Positions 9,110 to 17,359 of a stretch of DNA of 64,000 bases are shown piece by piece. Within the stretch, counting starts at the first letter, position 1. Every line of letters starts with the position of its first letter. Origin of the DNA: Rhodocyclales bacterium. GTDB lineage: Bacteria > Pseudomonadota > Gammaproteobacteria > Burkholderiales > Rhodocyclaceae. Position numbers and translations under genes: made by a program. A model generated the notes under the pieces. The model was not told the DNA's origin. It did not search any database and worked only from the letters and a program-made list of their open reading frames with translations. The stretch covers positions 1 to 64,000 of the forward strand of contig JACRJA010000057.1 of assembly GCA_016235745.1 (NCBI GenBank), given 5' to 3'.

Positions 9110-10501
9110 CTAGCGCTTGAGCTTGCGCGTGAGGGTGTTGCGGCCCACGCCGAGCCGGGCGGCAGCTTCCGCCCGGCGTTGTCCGGTGTGCTCGAGCGCC
9201 CGTTCGAAGAGGACGCGCTCGAAGCGCGTATGCAGTTCATCGTAGAGGGCGCTGCGGCCGGAAGCGAGCAGCCGGTCGACTTCTTCGGCGAGCAGCCGTT
9301 CCCACCCAAGGGCGGCAGGGGAATCCGGCGGGGGCGCGTCGGGGTCCTGCGGGACGCGAAATTCCGGCGGCAGGTCGTGCGGCTCGACCTGCTGCGCCGG
9401 GGTCATGACGGTGAGCCAGTGGCAGAGGTTTTCCAGCTGGCGCACGTTGCCGGGAAAGGGGTAGCGCTTGAGCGCTTCCAGGGCGGCCGGCGAGAGCGTC
9501 TTGCGCTCCACGCCCAGCTCGCGCGCGCTCTTCGTCAGGAAGTGGCGGGCGAGGAGCGGAATGTCCTCGGCGCGCTCGCGCAGCGGCGGCAGGCGCAGCC
9601 GGATGACGTTGAGCCGGTGATAGAGATCCTCGCGAAAGAGTCCTTCGCGCACGCGGGCTTCCAGGTTCTGGTGCGTGGCGGTGATGATGCGTACGTTGGC
9701 GCGCAGCGGCTGCTGCCCGCCGATGCGATAGTAGTGCCCGTCGGAGAGGACGCGCAGCAGCCGCGTTTGCAGGTCGGCGGGCATGTCGCCGATCTCGTCG
9801 AGAAAGAGCGTGCCGCCTTCGGCCTGCTCGAAGCGACCGCGGCGGGCAGTGGCGGCGCCGGTGAAGGCTCCTTTCTCGTGGCCGAAGAGCTCGGCTTCGA
9901 GCAGTTCGCGCGGAATCGCCGCGGTGTTGATGGCGACGAAGGGGCCGTCGCGCCGCGGGCTATGGCGATGTAGCGCGCGGGCGACGAGCTCCTTGCCGCT
10001 GCCGGATTCGCCGGTGATGAGGACGGTAGCGCTCGAGTGCGACAGTCGGCCGATGGCGCGGAAGACCTCCTGCATCGCCGGGGCCTGACCCAAGATCTCG
10101 GGGGCGGCGTCCGGTTCTTCCGGCGCGGTGGCACCGGGTCGCGCTTCCAGCGCCCGGCGCACCAGGCGCACGGCTTCGGGCACGTCGAAGGGCTTGGGCA
10201 GGTACTCGAAGGCACCGGCCTGGAAGGCGCTCACGGCGCTGTCGAGGTCCGAATAGGCGGTCATCACGATCACCGGCGTGCCGGGGACGCGTTCGTGCAG
10301 CCGGCGTACGAACTCGAGCCCATCGGTGCCGGGCATGCGGATGTCGGTGAGCACCACCGCCGGGCGTTCCTGTGCGAGCGCCTCCAGCGCCATCTCGGCG
10401 CGCTCGAAACCGCGATGCGGCAGGTTCTCGCGTTCGAGGGCGCGCTCGAGCACCCAGCGGATGGATTTGTCGTCGTCGAGGATCCAGATGGCGTCGTTCA
10501 T
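9110..10501 (-). CDS. ntrC: Nitrogen regulator NtrC (sigma-54 activator)
   Basis: A 463-residue response regulator with three domains. The receiver (1-120) has the acidic pocket DDD and phospho-acceptor D53 in LTDIRMPG. The AAA+ sigma-54 interaction domain (about 140-370) has Walker A GESGSGKE and the loop GAFTGA. A Fis-type helix-turn-helix ends the protein (AAARLGVGRNTLTRK). Phosphorylated by NtrB under nitrogen limitation, it activates sigma-54 promoters from enhancer sites. Its ATG overlaps the ntrB stop by four bases. A matching NtrC site stands before glnA, about 3 kb upstream in the same orientation. Confidence 0.96.
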   Translation of the reverse strand: MNDAIWILDDDKSIRWVLERALERENLPHRGFERAEMALEALAQERPAVVLTDIRMPGTDGLEFVRRLHERVPGTPVIVMTAYSDLDSAVSAFQAGAFEYLPKPFDVPEAVRLVRRALEARPGATAPEEPDAAPEILGQAPAMQEVFRAIGRLSHSSATVLITGESGSGKELVARALHRHSPRRDGPFVAINTAAIPRELLEAELFGHEKGAFTGAATARRGRFEQAEGGTLFLDEIGDMPADLQTRLLRVLSDGHYYRIGGQQPLRANVRIITATHQNLEARVREGLFREDLYHRLNVIRLRLPPLRERAEDIPLLARHFLTKSARELGVERKTLSPAALEALKRYPFPGNVRQLENLCHWLTVMTPAQQVEPHDLPPEFRVPQDPDAPPPDSPAALGWERLLAEEVDRLLASGRSALYDELHTRFERVLFERALEHTGQRRAEAAARLGVGRNTLTRKLKR

Positions 10502-11547
10502 GTCGGGCTCCCGGAAGCGAGCGGCAGCAGGAGGTGGAAGCGCGTGCGCCCGGGGCGGCTGTCGAATTCGATGACGCCGTGGTGCTGGGCGACGATGTCC
10601 TGGGCGATCGCCAGCCCTAGGCCCGCGCCGCCCTCGCGCCCGCTCACCAGCGGATAGAAGATGCGCTCGCGCAGCGCTTCCGGGATGCCCGGGCCGTTGT
10701 CGGCGATCTCGAGGTGGAGCGCGAGCCGGTAGCGCCGCTTGGCGAGCGTCACCTGGCGTGCAGCGCGGGTGCGCAGCGTGACCGTTCCCTGGCCCTCGGT
10801 GGCCTGGGCGGCGTTGCGCGCGATGTTGAGGATCGCCTGCAGCAGGCGCTCGCGGTCGGCGGTGATCTCCGGCAGACTCGCGTCGTAGTCGCGCGTCACC
10901 GTGAGGCCGGGAAATTCGGCGAGCAGCAGCCGGCGCACGTGCTCCAGGATCTCGTGGACGTTCACCGGCGCGGGGTGCGGCGCCTGGTGGGCGGCGAGCA
11001 GCCCGGCGAGCAGGCGCTGTAGGCGGTCGGTCTCGAGGATGATGACTTCGGTGTATTCGGCGAGCGCCGGATCGGACAGTTCCATCTGCAGCAGTTGCGC
11101 CGCGCCGCGGATGCCGCCCAAGGGGTTCTTGATCTCGTGGGCGAGCGCGCGCACGAGTTCGCGCGCGGCCTGCTGCAGGCGCAGGCGTTCTTCTTCCTGG
11201 GTGGTCTTGAGGCGCTGGTCGATGGGGCGGAATTCGAGGGTGAATCCTTCGCCGTCGTCCTGGATGGGGCTTACCGTGACGTCGGCCACGAGCGTCTGCC
11301 CACTGGGCAGATGCAGGGTAAGGCCGTGGCAGGCGTAGAACCAGCGGTTGCGTTCGGCTTCATCGAAGGCCGTGCGCAAGGTGGGCGAGGCGCCGAAGAT
11401 CTCTTCCCAAGGGCGGCCGGCGAGGCGCTCGCGGGCCAGGCCGAAGAGGTGCTCGGCGGCGGCGTTGGCCGTCTGCAGCCGCTGGTCGGGAGCGGCGAGG
11501 ACGACGGCGGTGGAGAGCCAGTCGAGGGCGGTGAGGTCGGGCGGCAT
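10498..11547 (-). CDS. ntrB: Nitrogen sensor histidine kinase NtrB
   Basis: A 349-residue soluble kinase. An N-terminal PAS domain (about 10-120, with LSTAVVLAAPDQRLQTAN) is followed by the HisKA domain with the phospho-histidine in ALAHEIKNPLGG, then the HATPase boxes NIARNAAQA and DNGPGIP, and the G2 box GAGLGLAIAQDI. NtrB is controlled by PII proteins and phosphorylates or dephosphorylates NtrC. There is no membrane segment, as expected. The ATG at 11547 follows a sigma-54 promoter by about 30 bases. Confidence 0.95.
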   Translation of the reverse strand: MPPDLTALDWLSTAVVLAAPDQRLQTANAAAEHLFGLARERLAGRPWEEIFGASPTLRTAFDEAERNRWFYACHGLTLHLPSGQTLVADVTVSPIQDDGEGFTLEFRPIDQRLKTTQEEERLRLQQAARELVRALAHEIKNPLGGIRGAAQLLQMELSDPALAEYTEVIILETDRLQRLLAGLLAAHQAPHPAPVNVHEILEHVRRLLLAEFPGLTVTRDYDASLPEITADRERLLQAILNIARNAAQATEGQGTVTLRTRAARQVTLAKRRYRLALHLEIADNGPGIPEALRERIFYPLVSGREGGAGLGLAIAQDIVAQHHGVIEFDSRPGRTRFHLLLPLASGSPT

Positions 11548-11579
11548 GGCGGTGCCTGGTGACGGGACGGAAGAAATGC

Positions 11580-11595
11580 AGCAAGAACGGTGCCA
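11580..11595 (-). promoter_or_regulatory. Sigma-54 promoter of ntrBC
   Basis: On the minus strand TGGCACC-GTTC-TTGCT matches the sigma-54 consensus (TGGCACG-N4-TTGCW) at all but one position, with exact spacing. It lies in the 61-base gap between the DUF4124 gene and ntrB, placing the start site near 11568 and giving a leader of about 20 bases. It implies that ntrBC is itself under sigma-54, and so probably NtrC, control. Confidence 0.75.
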
Positions 11596-11608
11596 AGTGA
11601 AAAAAGAC

Positions 11609-12058
11609 TCAGCGCAGACGCTGGAGTTCGCGTTCGATCGCTTCGAGGTTGCGCCGCTGGCGTTCCGCTTGGGCTTGGAGTTCGGCGGCGCGCTCCGGCG
11701 AGGCGGTCTGCAGCGCACGCAGGGTTTCCTGCAAGCGTTGGTTCTCTGCGGCTTTTTCTTCTTCGAGGATGCGGCGGCGCAGGTCGTCGCGCTGGCGCTG
11801 CTCGCTGGGGCTCACGCGGGGAAAGCTCGAGGGGGAGGCGGCCGCGGGGGCCGAAGGGGCGGGCGTCGAGTCGAGGTAGGGGATATCGCGCAGGGCCTCG
11901 CAGCGCATCCCCTTGGTGCTGCTACGATCGTTGGTGTAGGTGACGCGTCCGTCGCCGTCGCTGCATTTCCACAGCGTCGCCCCGGCGCTCGGCGCGCACA
12001 GCAGGCCGAGGCTCAAGAGGACGGCGCAGGAAGCGAGGCGGGACGCAAGCCGGATCAT
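11609..12058 (-). CDS. DUF4124 domain-containing exported protein
   Basis: A 149-residue protein with an N-terminal signal peptide (MIRLASRLAS ... APSAGA). Next comes a DUF4124 motif (TLWKCSDGDGRVTYTND ... KGMRC) holding two cysteines, and then a long charged coiled-coil-like C-terminus rich in Glu, Gln and Arg (about 80-149). DUF4124 proteins of this build are common beside glnA/ntrBC in betaproteobacteria, but their function is unknown. ATG 12058 is used because the upstream in-frame codons come from the terminator hairpin. The frame was long enough to extend back to 12109. Confidence 0.72.
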   Translation of the reverse strand: MIRLASRLASCAVLLSLGLLCAPSAGATLWKCSDGDGRVTYTNDRSSTKGMRCEALRDIPYLDSTPAPSAPAAASPSSFPRVSPSEQRQRDDLRRRILEEEKAAENQRLQETLRALQTASPERAAELQAQAERQRRNLEAIERELQRLR

Positions 12059-12075
12059 GCAGTAAGTATAAAGGA

Positions 12076-12101
12076 AAAAGGACGGCCGCGGCCGTCCTTT
12101 T
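12076..12101 (-). terminator. Rho-independent terminator of glnA
   Basis: A perfect 26-base inverted repeat (arms AAAAGGACGGCCG / CGGCCGTCCTTTT) sits 34 bases after the glnA stop. On the minus strand it continues into a T-rich tail, so it can end glnA transcription before the DUF4124 gene. Its symmetry lets it work in both directions. Confidence 0.85.
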
Positions 12102-12134
12102 CCGTTCATCGCTCCCCCTTTGCGGGGGAATCGC

Positions 12135-13520
12135 TCACAGGCTGTAGTAGAGCTCGAATTCGAGCGGATGGGTGGTCATGCGCAGGCGCTGCACTTCCTC
12201 GTTCTTCAGCTCGATGTAGGCGTCGAGGAAGTCGTTGGAGAAGACGCCGCCGCGGGTGAGGAACTCACGGTCGGCATCGAGCGCTTCCAGCGCCTGGTCC
12301 AGGCTGTGGCACACGGTCGGGATCTTGGCGTCTTCTTCCGGCGGCAGGTCGTAGAGGTTCTTGTCGGCCGGATCGCCCGGGTGGATCTTGTTCTGGACGC
12401 CGTCGAGCCCGGCCATCATCAGCGCGGCGAAGGCGAGATAGGGGTTGGCGAGCGGATCGGGGAAACGCGCCTCGATGCGCCGCGCCTTGGGGTTGGCGAC
12501 GTAGGGGATGCGGATGGAGGCCGAACGGTTGCGCGCGGAGTAGGCGAGTTTGGTCGGGGCCTCGAAGTGCGGCACCAGGCGCTTGTAGGAGTTGGTGCCG
12601 GGGTTGGTGATGGCATTGAGCGCCCGGGCGTGCTTGATGATGCCGCCGATGTAGTAGAGCGCGAATTCGGACAGCCCGGCGTAGCCGTTACCGGCAAAGA
12701 GGTTCTGACCCGCTTTCCAGATGGATTGGTGCACGTGCATGCCCGAACCGTTGTCGCCGACGATCGGCTTGGGCATGAAGGTGGCGCTCTTGCCGTACTG
12801 GTGCGCCACGTTGTGCACCACGTATTTGAGCACCTGCGTCCAGTCGGCGCGGCGCGTGAGGGTGTTGAACTTGGTGCCGATCTCGCACTGGCCGGCGTTG
12901 GCGACTTCATGGTGGTGCACTTCCACCGGCACGCCGATCGATTCGAGGGCGAGCACCATGGCGCAGCGGATATCGTGCAGGCTGTCGACCGGAGGCACAG
13001 GGAAGTAGCCGCCCTTGACGCGCGGCCGGTGGCCGGTGCCTTCCCAGGAAGCTTCGCTCGAGGTGATCTTCACCGTGCAGCCGGACATGCCCACCGACCA
13101 TTCGACCGAGTCGAAAATGAAGAATTCGGGCTCGGGGCCGACGTAGAAGGTGTCACCCAGTCCCGTCGATTTCAGATAGGCCTCGGCGCGCTTGGCGATC
13201 GAGCGGGGGTCGCGGTCATAGCCCTTGCCGTCGGCCGGCTCGACCACGTCACAGGTGAGCACGACGGTGGGTTCTTCGTAGAAGGGGTCGACGTAGGCGG
13301 TATCCGCATCGGGCACGAGCAGCATGTCGGAGGCCTGGATGCCTTTCCAGCCGGTGATCGAGGAGCCATCGAAGGCGTGGCCGCGCTCGAAGACTTCTTC
13401 GTCGAAAGCCGACACCGGCACCGTGACGTGGTGCTCCTTGCCGAGGATGTCGGTGAAACGGTAGTCCACGAAACGGGCTTCGCTTTCGTGGATGAGCTTG
13501 AGGACGTCTTGGGCATTCAT
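12135..13520 (-). CDS. glnA: Glutamine synthetase type I
   Basis: A 461-residue GSI-beta enzyme making glutamine from glutamate, ammonia and ATP. Active-site segments include [12 protein letters not shown], the metal ligands in [37 protein letters not shown] and NRSASIRIP. Adenylylation site Tyr390 lies in NLYDLP, so activity should be tuned by GlnE. ATG 13520 is the conserved start; the frame upstream is spurious and runs into the CDF gene. A sigma-54 promoter and an NtrC site lie 40-135 bases upstream, and ntrBC follows in the same orientation, so the enzyme and its regulators form one nitrogen-response block. Confidence 0.97.
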   Translation of the reverse strand: MNAQDVLKLIHESEARFVDYRFTDILGKEHHVTVPVSAFDEEVFERGHAFDGSSITGWKGIQASDMLLVPDADTAYVDPFYEEPTVVLTCDVVEPADGKGYDRDPRSIAKRAEAYLKSTGLGDTFYVGPEPEFFIFDSVEWSVGMSGCTVKITSSEASWEGTGHRPRVKGGYFPVPPVDSLHDIRCAMVLALESIGVPVEVHHHEVANAGQCEIGTKFNTLTRRADWTQVLKYVVHNVAHQYGKSATFMPKPIVGDNGSGMHVHQSIWKAGQNLFAGNGYAGLSEFALYYIGGIIKHARALNAITNPGTNSYKRLVPHFEAPTKLAYSARNRSASIRIPYVANPKARRIEARFPDPLANPYLAFAALMMAGLDGVQNKIHPGDPADKNLYDLPPEEDAKIPTVCHSLDQALEALDADREFLTRGGVFSNDFLDAYIELKNEEVQRLRMTTHPLEFELYYSL

Positions 13521-13560
13521 GGGATCGACTCCGGGGCTAGGATGAAGTGGGAAGGATTTT

Positions 13561-13576
13561 AGCAAGTGTCGTGCCA
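13561..13576 (-). promoter_or_regulatory. Sigma-54 promoter of glnA
   Basis: On the minus strand TGGCACG-ACAC-TTGCT is a perfect match to the sigma-54 consensus (-24 GG, -12 GC). The predicted start site is near 13551, about 30 bases before the glnA ATG. Confidence 0.88.
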
Positions 13577-13590
13577 GCTCTTGGTCTGCC

Positions 13591-14865
13591 TCAAAGGGAG
13601 GCATTTCGGGCTGGAGAAGGGGAAATGGACGCTCCGTTTGCACCTGTTTGGTGCAATTCTTTGCTTCCTGCGCCCGGTTCTGGTGCAAGCTCGACGAAGA
13701 GCCGGATGGAGGCGAGATCGGGATGGTGCAGGCGCAGCGTCTCGAGCTGGGAAAAGAGGGCTGCGCGATCGATGGCGAGCAGGGAGGGCGCGTATTCGGC
13801 CGGAACCAGCAGGTCGAGGTAGGTGCGCCCGCCGAGGTAGTGCAGGACGATCCAGTCGAGGGAGGCGGCAGAGAAGGAAGGCAAGGTGCGCAGTTCTTGC
13901 ACCAGTTCGGTGCGGTCGGTGAGCGCCTGCAACTGAGCAGGCGGACGGCTTGCATCGTTTTCGTGATCGACGTGGATCAACGCGTCGTCGAGGTTGGGGA
14001 AGCGGGCCTTGAGCCGGGAGAACACGGTATCGGCCACGCGGTGCCCTTCGGAGACCGACAGGCGGGGGGCGACCTGGATGTGCGCATCCACCAGGATGCG
14101 GTCGGCCATGCGCCGCGTGCGAATCTGGTGCAGATCCTCGACGCCGGGGGTGGTGCGGATCGCTTCGGCGATGCGGGCGACTTCTTCCGGCTCCAGGCCG
14201 GTGTCGACGAGCTCGCGCACCGCCCGGTAGGCAAAACGCACCCCCATCGAGGCGATCATGAAGCCGACCAGCGCCGCCGCGAGCGGCTCGAGGAAACGGT
14301 AGCCGACGAGGCTCCCGCCGATGCCGATTGCCACCACCAGCGAGGAGGCGGCATCCGAGCGGGCGTGCCAGGCGGCCGCTTCCAGCACCTGCGCCTTGAG
14401 GGCGCGTCCGCGCCGGCGCAGCCAGTGATACATTCCTTCCTTGGCGAGCAGCGTGATCAGCGCCATCACGAGGGCGGGGAGCTCGATGGGCGGGGCGTGC
14501 TCCAGCGTCTGCAGCTTCATGCCCGCCGCCCACAGGAAACCGCAGCCCACACCCAGGAGCACGAGTCCGAGCACGAAGCCGGCGAAGGTCTCGAAGCGTG
14601 CGTGTCCGTAGGGATGGTTTGCGTCGGGTGGTGCACCGGCGCTGCGCCCGGCCCAGCTCACCATGGCATCGGTGGCGAGGTCGGCCAGCGTGTGCATGGC
14701 GTCGGCCACCAGGCTGAAGGCGTTGGCCAGCAAGCCGATGACGATCTGCAGGAGGGCCAGGGTGGCGTTGATGGCCATCGCCGCCAGGCTGGCGCGGGCG
14801 ATGGCGTTGCCGCGCGCCCGTGCCGTCGCAGCGGGCGAAGGCGGTATACTTGCCGGATCAGCCAT
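13591..14865 (-). CDS. Cation diffusion facilitator family transporter
   Basis: A 424-residue CDF protein exporting divalent metal ions (probably Zn, Fe or Mn) in exchange for protons. About six membrane helices span residues 20-215. The metal site residues lie in [12 protein letters not shown] (helix 2) and HARSDAASS (helix 5). A cytoplasmic ferredoxin-like domain follows (about 220-300, [16 protein letters not shown]), then an extra C-terminal stretch of about 110 residues of unknown role, longer than the usual 300-residue family member. The last codons hold the NtrC site of glnA. Its ATG is interlocked with the divergent rhodanese gene (CCATGG at 14862-14867). Confidence 0.85.
   Translation of the reverse strand: MADPASIPPSPAATARARGNAIARASLAAMAINATLALLQIVIGLLANAFSLVADAMHTLADLATDAMVSWAGRSAGAPPDANHPYGHARFETFAGFVLGLVLLGVGCGFLWAAGMKLQTLEHAPPIELPALVMALITLLAKEGMYHWLRRRGRALKAQVLEAAAWHARSDAASSLVVAIGIGGSLVGYRFLEPLAAALVGFMIASMGVRFAYRAVRELVDTGLEPEEVARIAEAIRTTPGVEDLHQIRTRRMADRILVDAHIQVAPRLSVSEGHRVADTVFSRLKARFPNLDDALIHVDHENDASRPPAQLQALTDRTELVQELRTLPSFSAASLDWIVLHYLGGRTYLDLLVPAEYAPSLLAIDRAALFSQLETLRLHHPDLASIRLFVELAPEPGAGSKELHQTGANGASISPSPARNASL
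13639..13655. promoter_or_regulatory. NtrC enhancer site upstream of glnA
   Basis: TGCACCTGTTTGGTGCA is a 17-bp palindrome of the NtrC type (TGCACYA-N3-TRGTGCA on the glnA strand: TGCACCA-AAC-AGGTGCA). It is centred about 95 bases upstream of the predicted sigma-54 start site, a usual enhancer distance, and lies within the 3' end of the CDF gene. A weaker candidate, with perfect GCACC / GGTGC arms, is at 13898-13914. Confidence 0.8.
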
Positions 14866-14875
14866 GGAGAGACTC

Positions 14876-15328
14876 GTGGGAAACTTGCACGATATTCTAG
14901 CGCTTGCTGGCGATCGCGCCGAGCGTTTCGGTCTGCCCTATGCCGGGGCGCTCACGCCGCCCGAGGCCTATCTCGTATGGCGCACGGCACCGGGGGCGGT
15001 GCTCGTCGATTGCCGCACGCGCGCCGAATGGGACTGGGTGGGGCGTATCCCCGGGGCGGTGGAGATCGAATGGCTGCGCTATCCGGGGCTTGCGCCCAAT
15101 CCGGATTTTCTTGCCCACCTGCGCGCCCAGGTCGATCCCGAATCCTTGGTGATGTTCCTGTGCCGCTCGGGCGGGCGTTCGGACCAGGCGGCCCGCGTCG
15201 CCGCGGCGGCCGGATTCACTTCGTGCTACAACGTACTGGAAGGCTTCGAGGGCGCCAAGGACGCCGCCGGGCATCGCGGCACGGTGGGGGGCTGGAAGTT
15301 CCACGGCCTGCCGTGGGTGCAGGGATGA
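14876..15328 (+). CDS. Rhodanese-like domain protein
   Basis: A 150-residue single-domain rhodanese, a family that moves sulfane sulfur. Motifs are VLVDCRTRAEWDWVGRIPGAVEIEW and the active-site loop with Cys in MFLCRSGGRS. I choose GTG 14876, because GGAGA at 14865-14869 sits six bases before it. The alternative ATG at 14864 would share bases with the start codon of the divergent CDF gene and lacks a ribosome-binding site. It ends 16 bases before nadA, so the two are probably cotranscribed; a sulfur-donor role for the NadA cluster is conceivable but not shown. Confidence 0.82.
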   Translation: MGNLHDILALAGDRAERFGLPYAGALTPPEAYLVWRTAPGAVLVDCRTRAEWDWVGRIPGAVEIEWLRYPGLAPNPDFLAHLRAQVDPESLVMFLCRSGGRSDQAARVAAAAGFTSCYNVLEGFEGAKDAAGHRGTVGGWKFHGLPWVQG

Positions 15329-15344
15329 AAAGAAGGGGGTGGAG

Positions 15345-16457
15345 ATGACGACGATTCTTGAAAAAGCCTTGCCGTTTGCGCCCTACGCGGCGATGAGCGA
15401 CGAGCAGGCGCAGGAGCGCATCCTGGCGGCGCGCGCGCAGCTGGGCGAAGAGGCGGTGATCCTATGTCACCACTATCAGCGCGCCGACGTCTATCGGCAC
15501 GCCGATCTCACCGGCGATTCGCTCAAGCTCGCCCGGCTCGCCGCGCAGACTTCCTCACGCTACATCGTCTTCTGCGGCGTGCATTTCATGGCCGAAGTCG
15601 CGGATATCTTGTCGCAGCCCGAGCAGGTGGCGATCCTGCCGGATCTGGCCGCTGGCTGCTCCATGGCCGACATGGCCGATCTGGCCAAGGTGACGCGCGC
15701 CTGGCGGGAACTGGCCGAGGTGCTCGACGGCGATCCGGCCGAGGTCTACACCCCGGTCACCTACATCAACTCCGCGGCCGACCTCAAGGCCTTCTGCGGC
15801 CGGCACGGCGGCATCGTGTGCACCTCGACCAACGCGCCGCACATCATGGAGTGGGCTCTGGCGCGCCGCCCCAAGCTTCTCTTCTTCCCCGACCAGCATC
15901 TGGGGCGCTGGACTGGCTACCAGCGCGGCATCCCGCTGGAAGAGATGCTCGTGTGGGATCCCGACCTGCCCTACGGCGGTCTGAGCCCGGAGCAGATCCG
16001 GCGGGCCTCCATCCTGCTGTGGAAAGGGCATTGTTCGGTGCATCAGATGTTTACCAAGGCGCAGATCGAGCGCTGGCGGGCCAAACACCCCCAGGGCTAC
16101 GTCATCTCCCACCCGGAGTGCGCCTTCGAGGTGTGCCTGGCCTCCGACTACGTCGGTTCGACCGAATTCATCCAGAGCACGGTGCGCGCGGCGCCGGCCG
16201 GCAGCGAATGGCTGGTGGGCACCGAGTTCAACTTGGTCAGCCGCCTGGCCGAGGAGATGGCCCCGCAGGGCAAGACGGTGCAGTTCATGGGCGGGGTGGT
16301 GTGCATGTGCTCGACGATGCAGCGCATCGACCCGCAGCACCTCGCCTGGACGCTCGACAATCTGGTTCAGGGGCAGGTGGTCAATCGCATCGCCGTGCCC
16401 GAGGAGACGGCCCGATGGGCGAAAGTGGCGCTGGAGCGGATGCTCTCGGCCACATGA
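15345..16457 (+). CDS. nadA: Quinolinate synthase NadA
   Basis: A 370-residue [4Fe-4S] enzyme that condenses iminoaspartate with dihydroxyacetone phosphate to quinolinate for NAD synthesis. Cluster-ligand regions are AAGCSMADM, HPECAFEVC and VVCMCSTM; the substrate segments CHHYQRADVYRHADLTGDSL and YINSAADLKAFCG are conserved. ATG 15345 follows AAGGGGG by five bases; the in-frame GTG at 15339 would lie too close to it. The stop overlaps the next ATG (ATGA). NadB and nadC are not nearby. Confidence 0.95.
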   Translation: MTTILEKALPFAPYAAMSDEQAQERILAARAQLGEEAVILCHHYQRADVYRHADLTGDSLKLARLAAQTSSRYIVFCGVHFMAEVADILSQPEQVAILPDLAAGCSMADMADLAKVTRAWRELAEVLDGDPAEVYTPVTYINSAADLKAFCGRHGGIVCTSTNAPHIMEWALARRPKLLFFPDQHLGRWTGYQRGIPLEEMLVWDPDLPYGGLSPEQIRRASILLWKGHCSVHQMFTKAQIERWRAKHPQGYVISHPECAFEVCLASDYVGSTEFIQSTVRAAPAGSEWLVGTEFNLVSRLAEEMAPQGKTVQFMGGVVCMCSTMQRIDPQHLAWTLDNLVQGQVVNRIAVPEETARWAKVALERMLSAT

Positions 16458-17320
16458 ACGTCCCCAAGGGTGCAGACAAACGGCAGAAGCTCTGGGGGCA
16501 GTGGCGCTCGTGGCGCGCGCCGGCGGAGAGTCCGCGCCATTTCGTTCCGGCTGGGGCGCGGCAGGCGGTGGCGTTGCGCGTGGTCAGCTACAACATCCAC
16601 AAAGGCTGGGGGCCGTTCAACCGCCGCCTGACCATTGCCGAGATGCGCGAGGCGCTGCGCGCGCTCAGCCCCCACCTCCTGTTGCTGCAGGAGGTCCAGG
16701 GGGCGCATCTCGGACACGCACAGCGCCATCCTTACTGGCCGGCTCAGCCGCAGCATCACTTCCTGGCTGATGAGCGTCTGCCCGAGCGCATCTACGGCGG
16801 CAACCTCTTTCACGAGCTGGGGCATCACGGCAACGCGGTGCTGTCGCGCTTCCCGGTGCAGGACTGGGCCAATCACGATGTCTCGGCGCACCGCTGGGAG
16901 CGCCGCGGCATCCTGCACTGCGCAGTGGCCTTGCCGCACGGCCATCGCTTGCATGTCTTCTGCGTGCATTTCGGGCTGCGGGCGCGCTGGCGGCGGCAAC
17001 AGCTCGAACGGCTGCGCGACCTGATCGCCAGCTTGCCGCCGCGCGCCCCGGTCGTCGTGGGCGGGGATTTCAACGATTGGGGCCGGGAGGCGGAGGAGCT
17101 CCTTGCCGCGCCGCTGGGTCTGGAAGACGCCTTTGCCGCCGTCGGACGGCATGCGCCGCCGCGCACCTACCCGGCGCGCGGCCTGGCCTTTGGCCGGCTC
17201 GATCGGCTCTACGTGCGCGGCTGCACGGTGCGCGCGGCCCAGGTGCTGCGCGGGCGGCCGTGGTCGCGCCTGTCGGACCACCTGCCGCTCATGGTCGATC
17301 TCGACCTGGACGCTCGATGA
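16454..17320 (+). CDS. Endonuclease/exonuclease/phosphatase family protein (YbhP-like)
   Basis: A 288-residue EEP-fold metal-dependent hydrolase. Catalytic segments are VVSYNIHKG, LLLQEVQG, GNAVLSRFPV, VVVGGDFNDW and the terminal LSDHLPLMVD with the active histidine. It overlaps nadA by four bases and precedes clsB. In E. coli the EEP protein YbhP is likewise encoded beside ClsB (YbhO), so a role in phospholipid or phosphodiester turnover at the membrane is a reasonable guess. No signal peptide is seen, and the substrate is unknown. Confidence 0.85.
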   Translation: MNVPKGADKRQKLWGQWRSWRAPAESPRHFVPAGARQAVALRVVSYNIHKGWGPFNRRLTIAEMREALRALSPHLLLLQEVQGAHLGHAQRHPYWPAQPQHHFLADERLPERIYGGNLFHELGHHGNAVLSRFPVQDWANHDVSAHRWERRGILHCAVALPHGHRLHVFCVHFGLRARWRRQQLERLRDLIASLPPRAPVVVGGDFNDWGREAEELLAAPLGLEDAFAAVGRHAPPRTYPARGLAFGRLDRLYVRGCTVRAAQVLRGRPWSRLSDHLPLMVDLDLDAR

Positions 17321-17359
17321 TCGCGCCGCCTTGCCGCAAGCCGGCGGAAGTGCTCGACG

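Noticed and set aside
12059-12075. TATACT just before the DUF4124 start as a leaderless promoter
   Set aside because: The -10 would lie only six bases from the ATG and its -35 would fall in the terminator stem; too weak to list.
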